Source: an uncultured Eubacteriales bacterium
GTDB lineage: Bacteria; Bacillota; Clostridia; Lachnospirales; Lachnospiraceae
Assembly: GCA_900315665.1 (NCBI GenBank)
Contig: OMZX01000001.1
Coordinates: 62,001-126,000 of the forward strand
Length of the DNA: 64,000 nucleotides
Reading direction: 5' to 3'
Part shown: one piece after another, positions 41,605-50,738 of the stretch
How the letters are laid out: each line of letters starts with the position of its first letter
Numbering within the stretch: the stretch's first letter is position 1
Program-made: the position numbers and the translations under genes
The notes under the pieces: generated by a model
Told to the model about the DNA's origin: nothing
Seen by the model: only the letters and a program-made list of their open reading frames with translations
Database searches by the model: none

Positions 41605-42461
41605 TAAAAATTATCTTTTTCGATATTGACGGCACACTTCGTCCCTTTGAAACAGGGAAAATCCCGGAATCAGCAAAGAAAGCCATCAGAATGGCGCACT
41701 CGGAAGGTATCCTCTGTGCGATTGCTTCCGGCCGCCACTGGCTGGAGATGAAAACTGAGAACCTATTAGAAAATCTTCACTTTGACGCCTTTGTGACACT
41801 TGATGGAGAATATTGTTACGTGCTCGATGATAAAGAAAAATTAAAGGATAGCCCTTATTTTGACCCCTTGAATGGCACACTCGTTCAGAAGCTATCGATT
41901 CCTCCTGAAGAAATTGACAAACTTCTCCGGTTCATGAAAGACTATCCTGATTTCTCATGTCTTTTTGAGGAAGAGCGTTATATCTATGTAAATAAAATTA
42001 CACCTGAGCTTCTTCAAGTTTTATCCGATATTAAAACAGTCGCACCACCTGTCGACTCGATTGAGAAGAGACATGCGAATCCCATCTTTATGCTGATTCC
42101 TGTCATGTCTCATGAGCTCTCCCTGAAACTCGAAGCTGCTCTGCCGGGTCTAAGTCTATGCCGCTGGTCGGATGGTCTATCCTTCGATCTCACAAAAAAG
42201 GGTGTCTCAAAGATTTCCGGCATTGATGCGGTGCTGAAGTATTATAATCTTAAGCTCTCAGAAGCCGCAGCCATCGGAGATGGCTTCAATGACGCCGGCA
42301 TGCTCACTCACTGCGGCTTAGGCATCGCAATGGGAAACGCAAAAAGTTCCTGCAAAGAAGCCGCAGATTATATCTGTCCATCTGCGCTTTCTGATGGTCT
42401 GTACGACGCTGTAACATATATTATAAAAAAGAACCACGAACAACATACGCGAAATACCTGA
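41601..42461 (+). CDS. HAD-superfamily Cof-type phosphatase
   Basis: A 286-residue sugar-phosphate or cofactor phosphatase of the Cof/YidA type. The nucleophile motif IIFFDIDGTLRPF is at the N-terminus, the cap domain spans about 85-190, and motif IV AAIGDGFNDAGMLTHCGLGI binds magnesium, followed by AMGNA and the usual AADYICPSALSDGLYDAV. It overlaps the hydrolase by 4 bp and so is translated with it. Many Cof-type enzymes are promiscuous, so no substrate is assigned. Confidence 0.93.
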   Translation: MIKIIFFDIDGTLRPFETGKIPESAKKAIRMAHSEGILCAIASGRHWLEMKTENLLENLHFDAFVTLDGEYCYVLDDKEKLKDSPYFDPLNGTLVQKLSIPPEEIDKLLRFMKDYPDFSCLFEEERYIYVNKITPELLQVLSDIKTVAPPVDSIEKRHANPIFMLIPVMSHELSLKLEAALPGLSLCRWSDGLSFDLTKKGVSKISGIDAVLKYYNLKLSEAAAIGDGFNDAGMLTHCGLGIAMGNAKSSCKEAADYICPSALSDGLYDAVTYIIKKNHEQHTRNT

Positions 42462-42470
42462 TCTTACGAA

Positions 42471-44039
42471 TCAAGTCTGTTCTGCTGCCTTTTTTGATTC
42501 TTCTTTTTCCTTCAGCTCTTTTGCTTCTTTCGATTCGATGGCAGCGGCCTTATCAATCTGACCAAGCTTTACCATAAGCTCGGATTTCTTTTCGATTTCT
42601 CCCTTTTCGTAGTCTCTTCCGAAGCGTTCACTGAGCGTCTTCTCCTTAGAAAAGAGATTCGTTCCAAGTCCGAGACGATTTCCTTCAATGCTTACACCGA
42701 GGCTGGCAAGTGTCGTCGGGAAGGCATCAAAGGTTGTGTAATCGCGATAGTCTTCAGTTTCCGGCTGAACTGGTGCATTGATATATACTGTATAAACCTT
42801 TCGGACATAGTCCTCCGGCACATTCTTACAGAAGTTGTGGTCCATCGTCGGATGATCTCCCGAAATAACAATGGTCGTATCGGGATACCAGTCCTGTGTC
42901 TGTGCCCAACGGACAAAATCAACCACCTGCTTCGACGCGCAGGCGTAAACATTGGCATACTGCTCATCATAGGTATCCGGGCAGAGCGGGCAGACATAAC
43001 CGTTTGGAAAATGTGTATCCACGGTCAACATCGTAAGATTAAAGGGCTGGTTTTTTTCTGAGAGATGCTTAAGCTCTTCTTTTGCGTATTCGTATAATTT
43101 TCGATCTTCGAAGCCCCAGTTTACGAAATAGTCGGATGGGAACTTGTGCTGGCGTTTCCAGAAGCTGTAATCCTTGATCGTATAGTTTCCATGCGTCTGG
43201 AAGTAGAGCTTTCGGCCGCCGAAGTAGCCGACAGAGCCGAGCATCAGTTCCTGTGTGTAGCCCTCCCTATGAAGGAGATCACCGATTGTTTCTACTGATG
43301 GGAAGAACGATTTTTGGGAATCCATAGCGTTCTGATCGATGGAAATTTTAAGCGGGAGTCCTGAGGTCTCAGCGAACATAGCCCCCATGGTCCAGGTTGC
43401 ACCCGGCATCGCATAGCCGCCGTCAAGTGCTTCGGATGCTCCTCGAAAATCTTCATTGTTTTTGGAAAGTGCGCTGAGCTCCGGCATGAGATTCTCATCC
43501 CAGGCGCCGCCAAAAGACTCATCCATAAAGGTAAGCTCTGTCGATTCCATAAAGATGTAAATGAGATTTCTTTTTTTCTCCGGAAAGGTGAGCTTTACTG
43601 TTTTCGGATCGACATAATTTGTATCGATGAAATCTGATCTTTCAAATTGCGATGAAATATACGTTCCGATGTCCAGATCGTCCCAGGCATCATAAACGGT
43701 ATAGCCGCTTGTAAAGAATGTAGCTACAAGAGTTGCAAGGACGACATGCCGATAAGGGCGTTTTCCTCTGATAATCGCAAAAATCGTTATAATGATAACT
43801 GTAAGAATAATCGATGGGAGCAAAGCATGCAGGATGTATTCTCTTACCATCGCTGCACTGGAACCCTGAAGCGGCGCTACAAGATGATATAGAACTTCAT
43901 CTACTGTTAGTTCAGACCATGTAGCCATGAGCCAGCGAAGACTAAAATAAAACAGCGCTGACAAAAAGGACAAAAGGATCGTCAGAACTGTCGCAAAATC
44001 AATTACAAATTTAGGATGACTTTTACAAAAACCTTTCAT
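42471..44039 (-). CDS. Membrane sulfatase-fold phosphoglycerol transferase (OpgB/LtaS-like)
   Basis: A membrane enzyme of the LtaS/OpgB group, which moves phosphoglycerol or phosphoethanolamine groups onto glycans or glycolipids outside the cell. Three membrane helices occupy about residues 15-115. The sulfatase domain follows: IYIFMESTELTFMDESFGG (metal Glu), GGYAMPGATWTMGAMFAETS, with the candidate Thr nucleophile and the pattern of OpgB, VDTHFPNG, and ISGDHPTMDHNF (metal Asp/His). A Lys/Glu-rich tail (about 495-522) ends the protein. The ATG at 44039 is preferred over a TTG at 44048; neither has a strong ribosome site. It is convergent with the HAD gene and divergent from the HD gene. Confidence 0.87.
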   Translation of the reverse strand: MKGFCKSHPKFVIDFATVLTILLSFLSALFYFSLRWLMATWSELTVDEVLYHLVAPLQGSSAAMVREYILHALLPSIILTVIIITIFAIIRGKRPYRHVVLATLVATFFTSGYTVYDAWDDLDIGTYISSQFERSDFIDTNYVDPKTVKLTFPEKKRNLIYIFMESTELTFMDESFGGAWDENLMPELSALSKNNEDFRGASEALDGGYAMPGATWTMGAMFAETSGLPLKISIDQNAMDSQKSFFPSVETIGDLLHREGYTQELMLGSVGYFGGRKLYFQTHGNYTIKDYSFWKRQHKFPSDYFVNWGFEDRKLYEYAKEELKHLSEKNQPFNLTMLTVDTHFPNGYVCPLCPDTYDEQYANVYACASKQVVDFVRWAQTQDWYPDTTIVISGDHPTMDHNFCKNVPEDYVRKVYTVYINAPVQPETEDYRDYTTFDAFPTTLASLGVSIEGNRLGLGTNLFSKEKTLSERFGRDYEKGEIEKKSELMVKLGQIDKAAAIESKEAKELKEKEESKKAAEQT

Positions 44040-44231
44040 AACACCCAAGCTTTCTTTACATTCATTCTGTAGTGTTTTAGTCTAGTCTTTGTTTCCTTTC
44101 TTGCAACAGTGAATATTCCTAAATTTAAGACAGTTTTTCCTTCTTTTATTTTGATTTTTTATAATATATTTTCCTCTTTTGTTCTTTTTTCAAGAATTTC
44201 TAAAAATATCCTGAACAGATTTTAAATTCCA

Positions 44232-44260
44232 TTGCAATTCCTTCTTTATTTTATTATAGT
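44232..44260 (+). promoter_or_regulatory. Promoter for the HD protein and rsmA
   Basis: TTGCAA and TATAGT are 17 bp apart, 47 bp before the start codon. The surrounding 259-bp gap is strongly T-rich but shows no other feature. Confidence 0.6.
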
Positions 44261-44307
44261 TTAGAAAGTTTTTGCAGCGTTCTGTTTTTTTATAAGGAGT
44301 TTAATCT

Positions 44308-44835
44308 ATGGTTCTTTCTTCGCAGGATACGACATTTGCTGGTGAATATTCTTCGATCACACATAATCAAAAATATATGCAGTTAAAGAATATTCCAAGA
44401 CATGGCAGTACAAACACCTATGATCATAGTGTTCGTGTTGCACATGCGATGTCCTATCTTGCACCTATATTTCATGTTGATAAGGAAAGTGCTGTAAAGG
44501 TCGGGCTTCTTCACGATTTCTGCATGGTGGACTACCATAAGGATGATAAGGCTACGCATCATGGTGAATGGTACTGCTTCTATCATCCTGTTGAAGCCGT
44601 AGAAAATGCAGAGAGTGAAGGCTTTTATCTGAATATTACGGAAAAGCGTGCAATCTGGAGCCATATGTTCCCACTTTCAAAGAGCATTCCGACATCGAGA
44701 CTCGGTTATATGCTTACCCTTGCGGATAAAAAGGTCGCCTTCGAGGAATCCTTTGCGAATGCTTACGAAGCTTATCAGCATGGATACATTCTTCTCCGAG
44801 GCATGACACTTCGTCTTCTTCCGATTAGAAAGTAG
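44308..44835 (+). CDS. HD-domain phosphohydrolase
   Basis: A 175-residue cytoplasmic protein with the metal-binding HD signature: His in YDHSVRVAHAM, His-Asp in VGLLHDFCMVDY, and further metal candidates in ATHHGEWYCFYHP and WSHMFP. It resembles small predicted HD hydrolases that act on nucleotides or related phosphates; the substrate is unknown. AAGGAG lies seven bases before the ATG. It ends 6 bp before rsmA and shares its promoter. Confidence 0.87.
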   Translation: MVLSSQDTTFAGEYSSITHNQKYMQLKNIPRHGSTNTYDHSVRVAHAMSYLAPIFHVDKESAVKVGLLHDFCMVDYHKDDKATHHGEWYCFYHPVEAVENAESEGFYLNITEKRAIWSHMFPLSKSIPTSRLGYMLTLADKKVAFEESFANAYEAYQHGYILLRGMTLRLLPIRK

Positions 44836-44841
44836 TATTGT

Positions 44842-45711
44842 ATGGCTGAGCTTATTAATCCTAAAAAGACACTTGATGTTATAAGGGAAAATGATTTCAG
44901 ATTTCAAAAGAAGTTTGGTCAAAACTTTCTGATTGATGCAGGCGTCCTCTCTCATATTATTTCCTCCTCGGAAATTTCAAAGGATGACTGTGTGTTAGAG
45001 ATCGGGCCTGGCATTGGTACCATGACACAGGCCCTCTGTGAAACAGCTGGTCACGTCATTGCGGTAGAAATCGATGGAAATCTGATTCCTATCCTTGAAA
45101 AAACTCTTGCATCCTATGACAATGTTTCCATCCTGCACAAGGATATATTGAAGGTAGATCTGAAAGCTCTGTGTCATACCTATCATGATGATAAACCTCT
45201 TAAGGTCGTCGCAAATCTTCCCTATTATATTACTACGCCGATTATTATGGAGCTTCTGGAGAAGCATCTCCCTGTATCCTCTATTACGGTCATGGTGCAG
45301 AAGGAGGTTGCGGATCGTATGAAGGCAAAGCCTGGTTCTAAGGATTATGGTGCGCTTTCCCTGGCTGTTCAATTTTATTCTGATCCGGAAATTGTGCAGC
45401 TTGTTCCACCGAACTGCTTTATTCCCCGTCCGACAGTTTCTTCCTCTGTGATTCGATTACGATGTTATGATACACCTCCTGTTTCATGTCAGGATGAAGC
45501 CTTTATGTTTGATATAATCCATGCAGCCTTCAATCAGCGTCGGAAAACGCTTCAGAATGCTTTATCTTCTGGTCTTTCTATTTCAAAGACTGCTACTGTT
45601 TCTGCTCTAAAGGACCTGAACCTTAAAGAGGACATTCGTGGTGAGGCTTTATCACTTTCCCAGTTTGCTGCCCTTTCAAATAGCTTATATAGTGAAAAGG
45701 AGAACGTTTGA
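44842..45711 (+). CDS. rsmA: 16S rRNA dimethyladenosine transferase
   Basis: RsmA (KsgA) dimethylates two adjacent adenosines near the 3' end of 16S rRNA during small-subunit assembly. The 289-residue protein has FQKKFGQNFLIDAGVL, the SAM motif LEIGPGIGTMTQAL, the catalytic NLPYYITTPIIMELL and the C-terminal helical domain with FNQRRKTLQNAL. It is the second gene of a pair with the HD protein, and its stop lies in a terminator. Absence of RsmA is known to give kasugamycin resistance; here the gene looks intact. Confidence 0.96.
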   Translation: MAELINPKKTLDVIRENDFRFQKKFGQNFLIDAGVLSHIISSSEISKDDCVLEIGPGIGTMTQALCETAGHVIAVEIDGNLIPILEKTLASYDNVSILHKDILKVDLKALCHTYHDDKPLKVVANLPYYITTPIIMELLEKHLPVSSITVMVQKEVADRMKAKPGSKDYGALSLAVQFYSDPEIVQLVPPNCFIPRPTVSSSVIRLRCYDTPPVSCQDEAFMFDIIHAAFNQRRKTLQNALSSGLSISKTATVSALKDLNLKEDIRGEALSLSQFAALSNSLYSEKENV

Positions 45712-45729
45712 CGACGTCCTCCTTTTTTC
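45694..45729 (+). terminator. Terminator of rsmA
   Basis: GAAAAGGAG with AACGT pairs with ACGT and CTCCTTTTTTC, giving a stem with a run of six T. It overlaps the stop codon. Confidence 0.8.
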
Positions 45730-45804
45730 ATGACATTATTTTACTTTCACCTTTAAATTTCCGCTTTCGTTCTTGTAGAAGATAAACTGATTCCGTAAAT
45801 CTCT

Positions 45805-48270
45805 TTAATCCATAAACACTATAAATGGATTATCCAAAGCATCAAAATAGCTTTCTGCATCCTTAAGTCCCATGAGCTTCTCCTCGCCGTTGTCTGCATT
45901 TACCAGCTTGATATTAAAGTTGTCATAGGCGGTGATATAGCTTATTTGAGACTGCTCCGATACGACGATCGGATATCCAAACTGAAGATAATACAAGACA
46001 ACTTGTATGGGCGTTTCTGCTGCGTTGATAATTTTTGTCGCTTCATATAGCTTTAGATTTTCCGTCTCCTTTGCTGCCTCGAGGAGAGCACTGGTAAGTT
46101 TTTCTTGATCTCTTAATCTGACTGATTGCTTTTTATCTGCCCGATTATAAATAATTTCCTGTTTGTCATCCAGTATGATTCCGAAGTCATCATTAACAAG
46201 CTGCACTGCTTTGGCAAAACTTTTAGTATAACCCTTAAAATGTCCTAATACATAACACTGGAATATAAGCTCTGAATTATTATTATCGGTATCACTAAGC
46301 TCTATCGTAGTACTTTTCTCCAGACTAAAGTTTGAAACAGCATGAAATTGCACAGGTTTATTCTTGTTTACATCAATTTCAATCAATTTTATCTTTTTCA
46401 ACAAAGAATCATTCTTTGTTGTAAATGCTACCTGTGTATTTTTAAGCTGTGTGTTTGATATGATCGTGTCATTTCCAAGTTTTTGAAGGACACCATTATT
46501 TTTTGCATATTTTTCGAACTTTACTCGATCCTCCTCTACCCGGACATCTGTATAAAGCTCATTCTCATTTTCATAAACTGTTTTTTCCTTCATATCCCTT
46601 CCGATGATATGGATGGCTTCTGTCCAGGGTTCAAGTATATCTGTTTTTATTGTTGCGATTGACGGATCAGTTACGCCATATACAAGGTCTGTACCGATAA
46701 AACCGTATACATGAACACAGCTGTTGCTTTCCTGAATATCAGTTGAAGAATTATCCTCTAGATCGATAAATGTGATTCGTCTAGAATAGCCTTGTTCATC
46801 TGAATCAGGCACATCGAACGCTATATATCTTTTATCATGTGAGCTTGTAAATGCATCATCCTGTAAGCCTGATATGAGTGTCACCGTTTCATAGCTTGTC
46901 ATATCAATACCGATGACATTACCATGATGATAAAAATAAACCATCCCTTTATTCGATAAATAAAGAAGCTTATCTAGCTCATAGGATATCTTTTCAAAGC
47001 TCTCATTTAGCGGAATGAAAAAGTTTTCTGTAACTGTATCCTGATTTTTATCAAAGGTATAGAATGTAATCCCTTCTGAACCTTCATATTTCCCCTTTTG
47101 TATATGACCTGCAATGCAAAAATAGACCGAACCATCATCCTTAACCGAGAGTATTCTCAGATTATTTTCTCCGATTGTTTGACGAAGAGTATCGTTTTCT
47201 TCATTTTTATAGATACATATTTCATGATTTTTAACCTTACCGTCATATTCGAATAAGGCTTTTCCTGTCGTATATGCAGTATATAGACCATTATCTGATT
47301 GTTTAATATCTGTTCTTTCACTCTTTACTACACCTAAAGATATATTACCATCCGAAATATTAGTTGTCTGATCATTTAAAAGCTCTGTTGTCGTTCGTTC
47401 ATAGTTCATGATATAGATTCTGGTTGGATCATATCGTAGAACGTAATTATCTTCATTGATGAAATGCTTATTTTCACCAGCTTCTGTATTGCATTTTGTA
47501 TAATATTGGATACGAATGGATCCCATGATACCATTCAGGTCCTTTATCGTAAAAGCATACGTACCATCTGGTTCCATCCCCGTATTTCCCCAGGTGATCT
47601 GGTCAAAACTGGACTTTAGGTTTACTTTTTCATAACTGCTGTTATCCGATGAATCACTTGTTTCAAGATATGGAATAATAGCTTTACTTTGTGATTTATC
47701 AAACGATGCTTCTGTAAAGCTTTTCGCAGTGGTGATCATTGCATCTAAATATTCCTGCTCGGTCCATAGAATTCTTGTGTAATAAAATAATTGATGCTCT
47801 CCTGTATCAACAATGAGCTTTAGGAGATACTCTTGATTCTGTTCAATTAAATTTTGAATCGGGATGGATGCTGTTGCGATTCCATCCTGTCGTTCGATAC
47901 TTGAGATTTTTCCATTTTCTATCAGATTATCTAGTGACAATGTCCTGATTTCATACTGGATAGAGACAATCATATTATCAAGCTCAAGAATATTAAGCTT
48001 AAGCTTTAAATCCTCCGGAAGCGGTGTAATCATATCTCGTTCTGCTTCCATCCCCATATCTCTTGTATATGCCTGCATCGCATTAAATGCATTATTATTT
48101 CTTTCAATTCTAATAATCGGGTAGGAGGATTCCTCAATTTCTTCCTTAACATTTGTTGCGGTTTGCATTGTATGAACAGAATTAATGAAGAAAATAATGA
48201 GAGCGGCAATAAAAATGCCGCCCATGATTAAGATGTTTCTTTTTGTATTCTTTAATTTTTTACTATTCAT
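45805..48270 (-). CDS. Large membrane-anchored surface protein, C39-like C-terminus
   Basis: An 821-residue protein with one membrane helix near the N-terminus (about 14-34, ILIMGGIFIAALIIFFI); the rest should be outside. The middle part (about 250-640) is rich in beta strands with recurrent short blocks such as KRYIAFDVPDSDE and GVTDPSIATI, like a beta-propeller. The last 80 residues (VVLYYLQFGYPIVV and SYITAYDNFNIKLVN) resemble the end of C39-type papain-like domains, but no catalytic Cys-His pair was clear. The function is unknown. The start is the ATG at 48270, which overlaps the DUF4446 gene by 8 bp, so it is the last gene of the par operon. Confidence 0.75.
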   Translation of the reverse strand: MNSKKLKNTKRNILIMGGIFIAALIIFFINSVHTMQTATNVKEEIEESSYPIIRIERNNNAFNAMQAYTRDMGMEAERDMITPLPEDLKLKLNILELDNMIVSIQYEIRTLSLDNLIENGKISSIERQDGIATASIPIQNLIEQNQEYLLKLIVDTGEHQLFYYTRILWTEQEYLDAMITTAKSFTEASFDKSQSKAIIPYLETSDSSDNSSYEKVNLKSSFDQITWGNTGMEPDGTYAFTIKDLNGIMGSIRIQYYTKCNTEAGENKHFINEDNYVLRYDPTRIYIMNYERTTTELLNDQTTNISDGNISLGVVKSERTDIKQSDNGLYTAYTTGKALFEYDGKVKNHEICIYKNEENDTLRQTIGENNLRILSVKDDGSVYFCIAGHIQKGKYEGSEGITFYTFDKNQDTVTENFFIPLNESFEKISYELDKLLYLSNKGMVYFYHHGNVIGIDMTSYETVTLISGLQDDAFTSSHDKRYIAFDVPDSDEQGYSRRITFIDLEDNSSTDIQESNSCVHVYGFIGTDLVYGVTDPSIATIKTDILEPWTEAIHIIGRDMKEKTVYENENELYTDVRVEEDRVKFEKYAKNNGVLQKLGNDTIISNTQLKNTQVAFTTKNDSLLKKIKLIEIDVNKNKPVQFHAVSNFSLEKSTTIELSDTDNNNSELIFQCYVLGHFKGYTKSFAKAVQLVNDDFGIILDDKQEIIYNRADKKQSVRLRDQEKLTSALLEAAKETENLKLYEATKIINAAETPIQVVLYYLQFGYPIVVSEQSQISYITAYDNFNIKLVNADNGEEKLMGLKDAESYFDALDNPFIVFMD

Positions 48271-48766
48271 CTTTTTCTTTGTATCCAAGTGCTCGTTCTA
48301 ATGCCAGCTTTTCCTCTGCCCCTAGTTCAACTTCGGTTGTACCAGCCTGGACATCTTTTATGTAGCTATAGCAGCCATCCTGCGAATGTACCGAGTTAAT
48401 CACGAAGCCTGAATTTGTATAATCTAAAATTGCTAAAGCAAAAGACATATTGCCACCAAGACCTGCAAAAGCATTGTAACGCACAAGACCAATTTTCTGA
48501 AAAGCGGTTCTGTTATTTTTAGTGATAGCTTTTATGCTGTTCTTGTTAGCTTCATTTTCGTCCTCCAGCCGGACTACATGCTTTTCAAGGTTCATGATAT
48601 AGTTTTCTAGTGTTTCTGCATCTTTTCCTCGCATGAAGAAGTCATATCTTCTATATAATCTATGATAGGCGCCTGAATAATAAACTGCGAATATAACAGA
48701 TACTATACTAAAAAGAAAGCTTAACATAAGTAGAATCGTGCTATGCTGTGAAATAAATGCGTGCAT
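48263..48766 (-). CDS. DUF4446-family membrane protein
   Basis: A 167-residue protein with one N-terminal membrane helix (about 10-32), a coiled-coil-like segment (about 48-85, ETLENYIMNLEKHVVRLEDE) and a compact C-terminal domain with the family block VRYNAFAGLGGNMSFALAIL, then SGFVINSVHSQDGCYSYIK. DUF4446 proteins are commonly encoded beside parB in Firmicutes but have no assigned role. It lies 7 bp after parB here. A link to chromosome segregation at the membrane can be proposed from context only. Confidence 0.88.
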   Translation of the reverse strand: MHAFISQHSTILLMLSFLFSIVSVIFAVYYSGAYHRLYRRYDFFMRGKDAETLENYIMNLEKHVVRLEDENEANKNSIKAITKNNRTAFQKIGLVRYNAFAGLGGNMSFALAILDYTNSGFVINSVHSQDGCYSYIKDVQAGTTEVELGAEEKLALERALGYKEKDE

Positions 48767-48773
48767 CTTAATC

Positions 48774-49757
48774 TTAATCCTTTGCTGAATTTAAGAGCTT
48801 AAAGAGTCGATCCAAATCATCCTTTGAATAATATTCAATTGTTAGAGAACCTCGATCGGCTGTTTTAGGACTTATTGTGACCTTTGCCCCCAGCTTCTCC
48901 TTGATCTGACGCTCAAGATCCTTGTAGATCACCTTAAGCCTTTTCCGTTCTTCACTCTCTTCCTGGCTTTCTCTTTCCTTCGCCTTGTTCATTTTATCAA
49001 TACGTACGAGATTTTCTATTTCACGAACTGAAAGATTTTCTTCAGCACATCGATCTGCGATTGATTTACGAAGCTCTGAATCCTCTATAGCAAGTAGTGC
49101 TCTGGCATGACCCTGCGATATTTTTCCTTCACCAAGCATGCCAAGAATTTCTGGTTCAAGCTTCAGAAGGCGTAACGAATTTGTGATTGTTGTTCTATTT
49201 TTAGATACCTTTTCAGCTACCTCCTCCTGCGTCATACCATATTCATTAATTAATGACTGATAAGCCATCGCTTCTTCAACAGGATTTAAATCATCTCGTT
49301 GAATATTTTCGATAATGGCAAGCTCTTTACTTGTCTGCTCATCTATATCCTTAACGATTACCGGAACTGTACTTAAACCAGCGATTTTTGCTGCTCGCCA
49401 TCTTCTCTCACCAGCTATGATTTCATAAATCGAACCACTTTTCTTTACGATAATTGGTGAAATCATTCCATATTCTTTGAGCGAATCTGCTAGCTCCTGA
49501 AGCTTTTGCTCATCAAAATTTTTTCTTGGCTGATTTTTATTTGGTTGAATCAATCCAATAGCAAGTTCGAGTGGGGCCTTGTCATCTTCGCTACCTATAT
49601 CATCGAGCTTTTCAACCTCATTCTGCTCCTGAGCTTTTTTCCTCTTCTTTTCCGCAATTTCTTCAGCGGCTGTTTGTCTTTTTTTTACTAACTCTGTAGA
49701 AACATCATTTCCAAAGATTGCATCCAGTCCTTTGCCTAATCCCTTTTCCTTTGACAT
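48774..49757 (-). CDS. parB: Chromosome-partitioning protein ParB (Spo0J)
   Basis: ParB loads on parS as a CTP-dependent clamp and recruits SMC to the origin. The N-terminus GLGKGLDAIFGND, the CTP-binding domain with GERRWRAAKIAGL, the helix-turn-helix (MTQEEVAEKVSKNRTTITNS) and the C-terminal dimerisation region are all present in 327 residues. A Lys/Glu-rich linker lies at about 25-60. The start is adjacent to the parA stop. The three parS sites it should bind are upstream of parA (50557-50734). Confidence 0.97.
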   Translation of the reverse strand: MSKEKGLGKGLDAIFGNDVSTELVKKRQTAAEEIAEKKRKKAQEQNEVEKLDDIGSEDDKAPLELAIGLIQPNKNQPRKNFDEQKLQELADSLKEYGMISPIIVKKSGSIYEIIAGERRWRAAKIAGLSTVPVIVKDIDEQTSKELAIIENIQRDDLNPVEEAMAYQSLINEYGMTQEEVAEKVSKNRTTITNSLRLLKLEPEILGMLGEGKISQGHARALLAIEDSELRKSIADRCAEENLSVREIENLVRIDKMNKAKERESQEESEERKRLKVIYKDLERQIKEKLGAKVTISPKTADRGSLTIEYYSKDDLDRLFKLLNSAKD

Positions 49758-49758
49758 A

Positions 49759-50523
49759 TCATTCTGCCTCCTGCATAACCTCTACTGCCAATAAACGATA
49801 GCTTTCTGCGCCTGAGGAGGTTGATTCATACATTGTGATCGGTACACCATGACTCGGTGCTTCTGCTAATCTAACATTTCTCGGAATCTTTGTATTGAAA
49901 ATTTTTCCTGCAAAATTATTTTTTACGGTATCAACGACCTGCTGCGATAATTTGTTTCTGGAGTCATACATCGTAAATAATATACCTTCCAGGTTTAAGT
50001 CTTCATTAAGTCCCGATTGAACTATCTTGATTGTATTTAAGACCTGATTTAGGCCTTCAAGAGCATAATATTCACATTGAATTGGTATGAGTACTGTATC
50101 ACACGCTGTTAATGCATTGACTGTTAATGTTCCAAGACTAGGAGGACAATCAATTAAGATATAATCGTACTTTTCTTTATAAGGAAGGACAAGCGATCTT
50201 AATATTTTGTTTTTATTCTCAAGCTCAACAAATTCCACATCTGCAGCAGCAAGATTCATATCTGCTGGAGCTAGATCAACATTATTTACAATCTCAGGCA
50301 ATATTACTTCATCCATTGAACAGTCTTCTGTTAATGCGCCATATATTGTATGACTAATTTCTGATCGTTCTACCCCTAGGCCACTTGTAGCATTTCCTTG
50401 CGGATCAAAATCTATAATTAGTACCTTCTGCCCAGCTTCTCCAAGTGTTGCTCCTAAATTGATCGTTGTTGTAGTCTTACCAACTCCGCCCTTTTGATTC
50501 GTGATTGCTATGATTTTTCCCAT
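49759..50523 (-). CDS. parA: Chromosome-partitioning ATPase ParA (Soj)
   Basis: A ParA-type ATPase of 254 residues. The deviant Walker A is NQKGGVGKTTTTIN, Walker A' is VLIIDFDPQGNATSGLG and Walker B DYILIDCPPSLG. Soj proteins bind DNA non-specifically as ATP dimers and in Bacillus also control DnaA. Being next to the origin with parS in its upstream region fits this. The ribosome site is GAGGAG. It lies between rsmG and parB in the large minus-strand operon. Confidence 0.97.
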   Translation of the reverse strand: MGKIIAITNQKGGVGKTTTTINLGATLGEAGQKVLIIDFDPQGNATSGLGVERSEISHTIYGALTEDCSMDEVILPEIVNNVDLAPADMNLAAADVEFVELENKNKILRSLVLPYKEKYDYILIDCPPSLGTLTVNALTACDTVLIPIQCEYYALEGLNQVLNTIKIVQSGLNEDLNLEGILFTMYDSRNKLSQQVVDTVKNNFAGKIFNTKIPRNVRLAEAPSHGVPITMYESTSSGAESYRLLAVEVMQEAE

Positions 50524-50556
50524 GATTCTCCTCTTTCCTCACGCGACCAATTACAA

Positions 50557-50572
50557 TGTTTCACGTGAAACA
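50557..50572. promoter_or_regulatory. parS site 1 (perfect)
   Basis: TGTTTCACGTGAAACA, the canonical 16-bp parS palindrome, extended to ACAAT...ATTGT. It lies 34 bp upstream of parA. Confidence 0.95.
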
Positions 50573-50656
50573 TTGTAAGATAGTTATGTTTCTATGTCAA
50601 ATAAAGTAAATGAAATTTGAAAATGTAAATTTTGGTAATTCGATAATTTATAAAAA

Positions 50657-50672
50657 TGTTTCACATGAAACA
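50657..50672. promoter_or_regulatory. parS site 2 (one mismatch)
   Basis: TGTTTCACATGAAACA differs from the canonical parS at one central base. Its start is exactly 100 bp from that of site 1. Confidence 0.85.
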
Positions 50673-50718
50673 TTATTTTGTGTACTTTCAAAACAATTTC
50701 ATAATAATACATGAAGCA

Positions 50719-50734
50719 TGTTTCACGTGAAACA
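50719..50734. promoter_or_regulatory. parS site 3 (perfect)
   Basis: TGTTTCACGTGAAACA, 62 bp from site 2 and 5 bp after the rsmG stop. The three sites fill the AT-rich gap between rsmG and parA and form the likely main ParB loading zone, about 8 kb from oriC. Confidence 0.95.
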
Positions 50735-50738
50735 TAAT

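Noticed and set aside
50557..50734. Repeated palindromes considered as a mobile-element end or CRISPR-like repeat
   Set aside because: They match the parS consensus and lie beside parA/parB; no transposase or spacer structure is present.
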